Position numbers and translations under genes: made by a program. Positions 1 to 5,138 of a stretch of 5,138 nt of DNA are shown here, piece by piece; position 1 is the first letter of the stretch, and each line of letters starts with the position of its first letter. The stretch is from an uncultured bacterium. GTDB lineage: Bacteria > Chloroflexota > Anaerolineae > JACIWP01. The DNA is taken from NCBI GenBank assembly GCA_903872005.1, contig CAIQJD010000346.1, positions 1 to 5,138 of the forward strand. The letters are read 5' to 3'. A model generated the notes under the pieces. The model saw only the letters and a list, made by a program, of their open reading frames with translations, was not told the origin of the DNA and made no database searches.

Positions 1-2
1 CC

Positions 3-227
3 GCGCCCCTTGACGTTTCTGGATTGCGCTCTTCACCTGAGCTTGCCGCGCATCGTGCACGCATGTTGGGGGACTGTGACTCTGGATTTCCGAACGGTGC
101 TGCTGCGCCGTCGGAGTTGCTGCTCAACATGCCATCGGAAGGATGTTCCGCGGTTCGCCGACCGCCGGCTTTCGATCTCTGGCTTGACATCGAATATCAA
201 CCGACATGGATACACGACCTCTTCTAA
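3..227 (+). CDS. Possible C-terminal tail of an upstream gene (hypothetical, 5' partial)
   Basis: This reading frame is open from the left edge to a TAA at 225-227, giving 74 visible codons. Its end reads as plausible protein (…AFDLWLDIEYQPTWIHDLF). By hand count, GC at codon positions 1, 2 and 3 is about 66, 53 and 57%, which is only mildly coding-like. No domain is recognised. The frame could start inside the window (TTG at 24 or ATG at 63), but neither has a clear ribosome-binding site, so a start to the left of the window is more likely if it is real. A second frame (to a TAA at 262-264) and a reverse frame (242-33) are also open here. The coding call is therefore weak, and the stretch may be non-coding. 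Confidence 0.3.
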   Translation, partial: APLDVSGLRSSPELAAHRARMLGDCDSGFPNGAAAPSELLLNMPSEGCSAVRRPPAFDLWLDIEYQPTWIHDLF

Positions 228-236
228 AAATGCCTC

Positions 237-265
237 TTGCAAAGATTCAGAAACAGGTGTATAAT
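237..265 (+). promoter_or_regulatory. Sigma70-type promoter, TTGCAA-17 nt-TATAAT
   Basis: The -10 hexamer TATAAT at 260-265 matches the consensus perfectly. A -35-like TTGCAA lies at 237-242 (4 of 6 matches to TTGACA), with the optimal 17-nt spacer between them. Transcription would start near 271-273. It sits just after the possible upstream stop at 225-227, in a locally AT-rich stretch, which is where a promoter for the next unit would be expected. The next well-supported gene begins only at 879, so the promoter implies a leader of about 600 nt or a separate RNA. The call rests on sequence match only. Confidence 0.5.
238..247 (+). repeat. Left copy of a 10-bp direct repeat (TGCAAAGATT)
   Basis: TGCAAAGATT occurs here and again at 821-830, bracketing most of the low-GC region. 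Immediately inside this copy, 248-257 (CAGAAACAGG) matches the reverse complement of 804-813 at 8 of 10 bases. That is the arrangement left by a small inserted element with a target duplication. However, the right inverted copy is 7 nt short of its direct repeat, and one exact 10-mer pair in this length is not improbable by chance. The repeat also overlaps the -35 box. Confidence 0.3.
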
Positions 266-586
266 AATGTCATCAATTTGCGAGTAGTCTGAGTTCTGTT
301 TCCTGCCAATGGATCGGTCACGTACGTTTTCCCCTAGGTATGGGTTTATTCACGCTGAAACATTGATCGGGAGAGAGGTTGTCTCGTCTCCGGTCGCCTT
401 TCCATGGGACATTTGCGCGAGTTGTTGTTGGATTCCACGCTAGAATTTACGAATGTAGTGTCCGTTGTTTATACGCTTGCGTTCGATGTTGATGTGAGTC
501 TAGTGGAATGGGCCACAACGGGTTTCATCGCAGCGATAGGGGTTCCTGTTTCACCCAGAAGCGTCTAAACGCGTGTGATGTTTTCG

Positions 587-608
587 CGCGTCTAGGCGTC
601 GAGACGCG
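587..608 (+). repeat. Inverted repeat CGCGTCT / AGACGCG with 8-nt loop
   Basis: CGCGTCT at 587-593 and AGACGCG at 602-608 form a perfect 7-bp stem around an 8-nt loop (594-601). GCGTCTA also occurs just upstream at 571-577 and again at 588-594, and CGCGTCT recurs at 731-737. The cluster could be an operator with repeated half-sites or an RNA hairpin in the leader. No run of T follows it, so it is not an intrinsic terminator. Confidence 0.4.
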
Positions 609-726
609 TTCCGATCAATGCCCCGCGAATCCCGTGAAACGCGCTCAAGTCCTCCGTGTAGATCAAGCGGCTGTTGTAGGCTTTCTTCTTGCGAAGCCCA
701 CGTTGGATCATGCGGCTTCTGCGGTC

Positions 727-744
727 AACCCGCGTCTTCGGGTT
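727..744 (+). repeat. Small inverted repeat AACCCG / CGGGTT
   Basis: A perfect 6-bp stem (727-732 with 739-744) encloses a 6-nt loop. The sequence after it is only moderately T-rich (ttcgcatttcccc), too weak to call an intrinsic terminator. It may be an RNA hairpin in the leader, but stems this short also arise by chance. Confidence 0.25.
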
Positions 745-820
745 TCGCATTTCCCCATCGTCGCCCCGAATTGTTCTGAAGCATATACGTATTATGTGGA
801 AACCCTGTGCCTGAGGCCCC

Positions 821-830
821 TGCAAAGATT
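821..830 (+). repeat. Right copy of a 10-bp direct repeat (TGCAAAGATT)
   Basis: This is an exact second copy of the decamer at 238-247. It lies about 50 nt before the start codon of the long gene, near the point where base composition changes. It overlaps the palindrome TTCGC-C-GCGAA (830-840) by one base. It could mark the right border of an old insertion, or be coincidence. Confidence 0.3.
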
Positions 831-838
831 TCGCCGCG

Positions 839-854
839 AACGCCGAGGGGCGTT
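839..854 (+). promoter_or_regulatory. Hairpin just upstream of the ribosome-binding site
   Basis: AACGCC (839-844) and GGCGTT (849-854) form a perfect 6-bp stem with a GAGG tetraloop (845-848). It ends 13 nt before the Shine-Dalgarno sequence at 868-873. In an mRNA it would sit close to the 30S loading site and could stabilise the 5' side of the initiation region or tune initiation. The structure does not itself cover the Shine-Dalgarno. Function is inferred from position only. Confidence 0.35.
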
Positions 855-867
855 GTGGAGAAGCGCT

Positions 868-873
868 AGGAGG
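868..873 (+). promoter_or_regulatory. Shine-Dalgarno AGGAGG that fixes a TTG start
   Basis: AGGAGG matches the anti-Shine-Dalgarno end of 16S rRNA fully and lies 5 nt before the TTG at 879-881. The TAG at 867-869, in the same frame as the long gene and overlapping this site, rules out an in-frame start further upstream. The next in-frame candidates (GTG at 912 and 930, ATG at 1104) have no comparable site. Confidence 0.8.
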
Positions 874-878
874 ATCGT

Positions 879-3800
879 TTGCTTACTAAGCAAGAACTGG
901 AAAAAAAGCTGGTGCAGGCAGAAGAGGAAGTGTTCCGGTATGGGGAGGGTGGCATAGCCCTGCCGGGATACGAACAGAAATATCAGGATGCGCTGCGGCG
1001 GAAGGCTGAACTGGAGGCGCAGCTTCAACAGCCGGCCGCCGGCGAGGCGCTCCCCACGCCGGCCGAGCCGCTCATCCTCGAAGACCCGGCCTACACGCAG
1101 TTCATGCAGGTCGCCGTGACGGCGCTTCAGGAAAGTCGCTGGGATGACGCGCGCACCGCGCTAGGTGATGCGCGCGCTTTCGCGCGCGGCGAGCAACAGG
1201 AGCGGCGTGTCGACGCGCAGATCGCGGCTGTTGAAGTGGCGAAGCGGCGCGCGGAAGACGCCGTTCTGGCGCAACGCGCCAGCGAACGGCTGGCGGATGC
1301 GGAACGGCTGGCGCAAGCGGAGCAATACGAAGAAGCCATCCAGGCTGCAGAAGACGCGGTGCGATTGGCGCCGGCAGATAAGCGGCAGGATGCTGAGAAG
1401 AAACGCGACGCGTATAAAGACCAACAGGCCCAACTGTTGAATGCCCTGAACGGCGAGTTTGACGCGGCGCTTGCGCAGGATAATCTGGACCTGGCGCGGG
1501 CCAAACTCGACAAGCTCGCGCAGGTCAAGTCGGCTGATCAACGACTGGGCGGGCGGCGCCAGGAATTGCAGGAGAAAGAGCGGGAGCGCGCCGCAGGCGA
1601 CAGAAAAAGAGCGCTGCGGGCGCAACTGGAGGAGCGGTGGGGAAAGGGCCTGAGAGCCTATGCCACAGACGCGAAGGCGATCGCGCTGCGGGCGGCGGCC
1701 GAATACCCAGAGGACCGGGACTTCAATGCCTGGGCGCAAGAGGCCGAGCAGAAGGAACGCGAAGCGGCGCAGCGAGAGCAGTTATGGCTGACTTCGACAT
1801 CTCTGGAAGAATTTGCCAAAGTGGAGCGGGAATGGGTCGAAAAGGCGCATGCCGGTTGGCCCACCCTGCCCAACTACAAGATCGAGCCTCGTATCAATGA
1901 CCTGGGGCGATTGGAGCCTGAAGTCACCCAGGTGGGCGATCTGCCGGCCGAGCAGGCCATCGCGCAACTCATTGATGGCATTGCCCGGTTCTGCCAGGCG
2001 AAAGGGAAAGAGTACCTGGAACAGGCCCAACGTGAAATGCCGGCCAATCCCCATCGCGCCAGAAACCTCCTGCACACCGTGCTGGGATTCCCGCCTGACG
2101 TGCAGGGATTCCCACACCTGATGAATAGGACGCTGTTCCAGGACTATCTGGATCAGACTGTGCAACCCGCCGTTGTCCTGCGCGAGTGGATTAACAAACG
2201 CGCGCCCGAAGTAGTAAAAGATCTAAGCACCGACGACGCCGTGCTGGCAGCCTGGAAAGCGCTGAAAGGTCTCAAGAGGAACGATGCCTTTGCGACGAGC
2301 GTTGACGAGCAGATGAATAGGATCCGGCGCGACGTAATTTGCAGCATTGAACGGAGATTGACGCGTTGCGACGAGGCGCTGCGAGCCCGCCGCTGGCCCG
2401 AAGCGGAGCGGGACGCCCGGGAGACGCGCGATTTGCTGGATGGGGACCCATCGCCCCTGCTCGAGCTGCGCGCGCGCGCCGACACGCTGGTTGCCAGGGC
2501 GGTACGTTTGCAGGATCTGCGCGGCAAAGTAGACGCCGTGAAGACGAACATGGACGCGCAGGCGCTGCGCGATCCACAGGCGGCGGCGCGACAACTTGAA
2601 GCGTGGGAGAAAGATTTCGGAGAACTGGTAAAGGAGTTCCCGGAAATCACGGGGTGGGCCGATAGCGTCCGGGCGCGTACCGACTTGCTATCCGCTCTGG
2701 CGGATATTGAATCGGGTTATCGGGCCTTGCCGGCCACGGACCTGCAACTGCGCCTGACGCGCCTGGAGAGCTTGCAACGTCAGGTAGGCCGGTCGCCGGA
2801 TCTGGACGCGGCGCGCCGGCGACTGGAGCTACGCAAGACCTTTCTGGAGGCGGAGAGCCAGTACCGCAAGCCGGACCAACGGGACGATTCAGAGGCGAAG
2901 CTACGCGAAGTGGCGGGCGCGCACAGTGAAGACAGCATCCAGGCGCAGCAGTATCTGGATGAATTGCAGGAGCAGCGCGAGCAAGCCGAAAAAGCGGAGC
3001 GGGCGTTGGAGGATGCCAAAGACGCGGTGAAGAGACACTCAGACTTGCGCCTGGCGTTGGAGATCCTGAACCCTTGGATCAATCAGCCGGGAGGGATCGG
3101 CCAACGCATTCGCCAGCAAGCGCGAGCGTACGAGGATCAATTGCGCACGAAACTGAAAGGGCAGTTGGATGCCTTCGCGAGAAATCCTGCAAGCGCGTCT
3201 CTGGAAACGATCACGGAGCGTCTGAAGGAGTATAAGCAACTGGCGCCCAGCGCCGGCGCGGATTGGGAACAAGAGCACATGCCGGCGATCTACGCTCGCG
3301 CCGCCGACATCGTTGCCAAACTCGGCGGCGTCAATCTGGAAAAAGCGGTTGCACTGCTGACCGACGCGGTGAGACTGGCGCCGGAAGTGGAAGAATGGCA
3401 GCGCAAGAAGCGTGAAGCAAGCCGGGCGCTCACGCGCCAGAGAGTTGTCATTGAACGGGCGAAGCCACAGGAGCAGCTCAGTCAGGCATTGGCAGACGCC
3501 GAATCATCGTGGCTCCGCTTCACTTCTGTCTATCCGGACGATGTGGATGCGTACATCGAGTTGGCAAGTCTGGCCTTCGATCGCGAGCGTTTCGAGCAGG
3601 GATTGCGCTATCTGGATGTGGCCCAGCAGAACAATGCGGCGCAGACCGGCGCGCTGCAGCCGACCATTTCGAAATGGCATCAGAGCCTCACGGATGCGTT
3701 GGATGTCCAGCAGACCAAAGCGAAGATTCTGGCAGACCTGGGCGAGGAGAACCGGGCCTTCGAGTATAAGATGGCTATTCAGGACTTTGAGGCTTTGAAG

Positions 3801-5138
3801 CAACGTTTGAAGCAACGGCAGTCATCGCTCGGCAGCGACCTGGACGCCTGGTTCGAGAAGCAAAAGAAGGACCTGGCGCGCAGACTTTCTGAGAAGATGA
3901 CGGCTATCCCCGTCCCGCTGCCCGATCAGAGTGCGGTGGGCGATGCGCAACGCTGGACGCTGGCGGTCAAGATTCTCATCCTTGACCCGCAAGATGCCGC
4001 CGCCGGCGCGGAAATCGGCCGCGCGGTCCTGGCCGCATCCCGTGTGGAAGGGGCCGTTACGGTTCTGGTTGCTAACACAACGGGCGCAGCAGAAGTGGTG
4101 GATGACGCCGGCAGGCGGTCGCCGGTGGAGCCGCGTCAGGCGCTGGACTACCAATTGGAGCAAGCAAAGGAACTTCAGAAGCGGGCCTACGCGCTCAAGC
4201 AACTGTTGGATGAGCAAGCGCTCAATTTGGGAGGAACATCAGAACAAGGGCAGGTCACGCAAAGCATCGTGACGATCAACAACCGCATTAAGGACCTGGA
4301 GCAGTTGGCAACGCTGGTGCGCCAGGCGCGCGCCCAATTGCGTGGGGCGCGTGGCTCGACCTTTGAGAGCCGGCGCGAAGACCCTGACCTGGACCCGTTC
4401 ACGGTCGTTGCGGATACCCTGGGCGACATCAACAACCTGCCAATCTCGTTTGCCAACCATCTGACGGTCGTGGCGTTGACGCGCGATGTCGCGCGAGCGC
4501 GTCAATGTCGCGACGACATCCAGACGGAAATCGGCCGGTTGCAACAGGCCGTGCAAGATGAAGAATTCCGGGCCGCGTTGGATGCGATTGACAGAATTCT
4601 CAAGCTGGATCCTCCCGATTCGGTCAACGGCAGTTTTCAGGTCAGCCAAAACGTGAGGATAGCGGACCAGTTCCGGGGAGATAGCGTACCATTGGAGTCG
4701 CCCTCGGCTACGCCGGGGCGGTTGGCGCAAGATAACCTGCATGGCCGCATGCAAACGCGATTGACGCAATGGGAAACGATTGACGCCTGGCAACGGCCCA
4801 TGGGCCTGGTGGATTGGAAAGCCGATGCTCCGATGCCCAATGGATGCAAGCGCCTGAGTTGGCAACAACACGGCAAGGAGGTGTGCGAGACACACTGGAA
4901 GAAGGGGCTTTTCAAGCGCGCCGGCGAAATCATCATGAGCGCTTTGGGAGACGAGACAAGTGAGGTCATTCCAGAGTTGGGGGAACGTTGGTCGTTGCGC
5001 CGCTGTGAATGCTATCTGGCGGATCCTTGCGCGGCGGATGGCACCGTGTTGAAAGATCTCCTGGAGCAGGGGAGGGCCTTGAGTCAGCGGGTGCGAAATG
5101 TGGTGGATGCGCGTCTGCAAGCCCTGCGCGCCATTCAA
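879..5138 (+). CDS. Giant coiled-coil / TPR-like repeat protein, C-terminus outside the window
   Basis: The frame is open for 1420 codons (about 160 kDa visible) with no stop. It starts at TTG with AGGAGG 5 nt upstream and an in-frame TAG just before. Residues 1-50 are a charged coiled coil, 52-71 a Pro/Ala-rich linker. TPR-like helix-turn-helix units with an aromatic-x-acidic-Ala or equivalent turn appear around residues 72-98 (SRWDDAR), 142-165 (QYEEAI…AVRLAP), 497-520 (RRWPEAERD), 815-836 (LEKAVALL…AVRLAP), 889-917 (ERFEQGLRYL), 1022-1039 (VKILILDPQD) and 1229-1247 (FRAALDAIDRILKLDPPD). Coiled-coil stretches lie near 100-145, 190-235 and 686-720. No signal peptide, clear membrane helix, P-loop or other catalytic motif is visible, so it is probably a cytoplasmic scaffold or alpha-solenoid; that role is inference. 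Cysteines are rare (four) before residue 1323, then five fall within 62 residues. It is the only certain gene here. A catalytic or effector domain could still lie beyond the edge. Confidence 0.88.
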   Translation, partial: MLTKQELEKKLVQAEEEVFRYGEGGIALPGYEQKYQDALRRKAELEAQLQQPAAGEALPTPAEPLILEDPAYTQFMQVAVTALQESRWDDARTALGDARAFARGEQQERRVDAQIAAVEVAKRRAEDAVLAQRASERLADAERLAQAEQYEEAIQAAEDAVRLAPADKRQDAEKKRDAYKDQQAQLLNALNGEFDAALAQDNLDLARAKLDKLAQVKSADQRLGGRRQELQEKERERAAGDRKRALRAQLEERWGKGLRAYATDAKAIALRAAAEYPEDRDFNAWAQEAEQKEREAAQREQLWLTSTSLEEFAKVEREWVEKAHAGWPTLPNYKIEPRINDLGRLEPEVTQVGDLPAEQAIAQLIDGIARFCQAKGKEYLEQAQREMPANPHRARNLLHTVLGFPPDVQGFPHLMNRTLFQDYLDQTVQPAVVLREWINKRAPEVVKDLSTDDAVLAAWKALKGLKRNDAFATSVDEQMNRIRRDVICSIERRLTRCDEALRARRWPEAERDARETRDLLDGDPSPLLELRARADTLVARAVRLQDLRGKVDAVKTNMDAQALRDPQAAARQLEAWEKDFGELVKEFPEITGWADSVRARTDLLSALADIESGYRALPATDLQLRLTRLESLQRQVGRSPDLDAARRRLELRKTFLEAESQYRKPDQRDDSEAKLREVAGAHSEDSIQAQQYLDELQEQREQAEKAERALEDAKDAVKRHSDLRLALEILNPWINQPGGIGQRIRQQARAYEDQLRTKLKGQLDAFARNPASASLETITERLKEYKQLAPSAGADWEQEHMPAIYARAADIVAKLGGVNLEKAVALLTDAVRLAPEVEEWQRKKREASRALTRQRVVIERAKPQEQLSQALADAESSWLRFTSVYPDDVDAYIELASLAFDRERFEQGLRYLDVAQQNNAAQTGALQPTISKWHQSLTDALDVQQTKAKILADLGEENRAFEYKMAIQDFEALKQRLKQRQSSLGSDLDAWFEKQKKDLARRLSEKMTAIPVPLPDQSAVGDAQRWTLAVKILILDPQDAAAGAEIGRAVLAASRVEGAVTVLVANTTGAAEVVDDAGRRSPVEPRQALDYQLEQAKELQKRAYALKQLLDEQALNLGGTSEQGQVTQSIVTINNRIKDLEQLATLVRQARAQLRGARGSTFESRREDPDLDPFTVVADTLGDINNLPISFANHLTVVALTRDVARARQCRDDIQTEIGRLQQAVQDEEFRAALDAIDRILKLDPPDSVNGSFQVSQNVRIADQFRGDSVPLESPSATPGRLAQDNLHGRMQTRLTQWETIDAWQRPMGLVDWKADAPMPNGCKRLSWQQHGKEVCETHWKKGLFKRAGEIIMSALGDETSEVIPELGERWSLRRCECYLADPCAADGTVLKDLLEQGRALSQRVRNVVDARLQALRAIQ
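1353..1374 (+). repeat. Internal repeat unit encoding DAVRLAP, copy 1
   Basis: These 22 bases encode DAVRLAP (residues 159-165) and match 3363-3384 at 20 of 22 positions in the same reading frame. The peptide is the end of the second helix of a TPR-like unit (EEAIQAAEDAVRLAP), where family repeats commonly end in a Leu-x-Pro turn. It marks the N-terminal of two closely similar solenoid units. Confidence 0.55.
3363..3384 (+). repeat. Internal repeat unit encoding DAVRLAP, copy 2
   Basis: This encodes the identical heptapeptide at residues 829-835, in the context LEKAVALLTDAVRLAPEVEEW. It lies 670 residues from copy 1. The flanks are both TPR-like and run on into a charged helix rich in Lys and Arg, but otherwise differ. 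This is consistent with an old internal duplication or with strong constraint on one repeat type. Confidence 0.55.
4845..5030 (+). other. Cys/His-rich segment of the giant protein
   Basis: Residues 1323-1384 of the long protein contain Cys1323, His1331, Cys1336, His1339, Cys1376, Cys1378 and Cys1384. The remaining 1322 residues have four cysteines (372, 488, 497, 1210). The segment is also richer in Trp, with less of the Ala/Glu/Gln helical repetition seen before it. It may begin a distinct globular or metal-binding domain. The spacing does not match a zinc-binding motif I recognise. Confidence 0.35.

Larger units (their letters stand above)
266..878 (+). other. Long non-coding leader or intergenic region
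   Basis: About 610 bases without a convincing gene. Two counted lines (301-360 and 421-480) are about 48 and 42% GC, against roughly 53-70% in counted lines of the downstream gene. All three forward frames are broken by stops over the first 240 bases. The later open frame at 508-957 lacks a ribosome-binding site and runs 79 bases into the long gene out of frame. Several small perfect inverted repeats (587-608, 727-744, 839-854) could fold in RNA. I recognise no tRNA, riboswitch or known structured RNA. It could be a long 5' untranslated leader of the gene at 879, an independent small RNA driven by the promoter at 237-265, or decayed inserted DNA. Confidence 0.5.

Noticed and set aside
184..212. 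Perfect -35 hexamer TTGACA at 184-189
   Set aside because: At 16-18 nt spacing no acceptable -10 follows (TGGATA or similar), so it is probably coincidental.
727..760. Hairpin as an intrinsic terminator
   Set aside because: The stem is only 6 bp and the following sequence lacks a continuous T run.
785..795. ATACGTAT palindrome (785-792) with an overlapping TATTAT -10-like box (790-795)
   Set aside because: No -35 at proper spacing (the TTGTTC at 771-776 is only 13 nt away), and an 8-bp palindrome is expected by chance.
592..825. A 77-codon reverse-strand frame rich in Arg and Lys that resembled a transposase fragment
   Set aside because: No DDE or other transposase motif can be placed, the ends do not match a recognised insertion sequence, and there is no supporting start site.
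508..957. A 149-codon open frame starting with ATG, in the leader and into the long gene
   Set aside because: It has no Shine-Dalgarno before the ATG, its product is not protein-like (a run of Arg, Lys, Cys and Trp at the end), and its last 79 bases overlap the well-supported gene out of frame.
1161..1739. A 192-codon open frame on the reverse strand
   Set aside because: Same cause: GC-rich codons of the long gene leave few antisense stops. The product is low-complexity and has no recognisable domain.
4239..5138. A 299-codon open frame on the reverse strand reaching the window edge
   Set aside because: It lies entirely antisense to the long gene. Its His/Arg/Leu/Pro-rich product is typical of the shadow of an Ala/Glu/Gln-rich coding strand.
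1..5138. CRISPR array, tRNA or rRNA gene
   Set aside because: No regularly spaced direct repeats, no cloverleaf with a T-arm, and no rRNA-like segments were seen on reading both strands.

Overview
The window holds one dominant feature. A very long protein-coding gene on the + strand starts at position 879 with a TTG codon behind a strong Shine-Dalgarno sequence, and it stays open for 1420 codons to the right edge, so its C-terminus lies outside. The visible protein is soluble and helix-rich, with much Ala, Glu, Gln, Arg and Leu. It combines coiled-coil stretches with at least six degenerate TPR-like helix-turn-helix units. I see no enzymatic signature, signal peptide or convincing membrane segment. 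I do not recognise a named family, and no gene symbol is justified.

The gene is bacterial in style: AGGAGG ribosome-binding site, TTG start, and GC-rich DNA (roughly 53-70% GC in the lines I counted). A high-GC bacterium with a taste for giant repeat scaffolds is suggested. Chloroflexota would fit in style, but that is a guess and nothing in the window proves taxonomy.

Layout: positions 1-227 may carry the last 74 codons of an upstream gene (weak). Positions 237-265 look like a good sigma70-type promoter (TTGCAA, 17-nt spacer, TATAAT). Positions 266-878 are about 610 bases of clearly lower GC with no convincing gene. They contain several small perfect inverted repeats, one of them ending 13 nt before the Shine-Dalgarno. 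If the promoter is real and drives the long gene, the message has an unusually long 5' leader. Otherwise the promoter may serve a separate small RNA. From 879 to the end everything belongs to the long gene. Long open frames on the opposite strand there are shadows of its GC-rich codons.

How the parts work together is inference: one transcription unit with a long leader feeding one giant scaffold or solenoid protein. No partner genes are visible, so its pathway cannot be read from this window.
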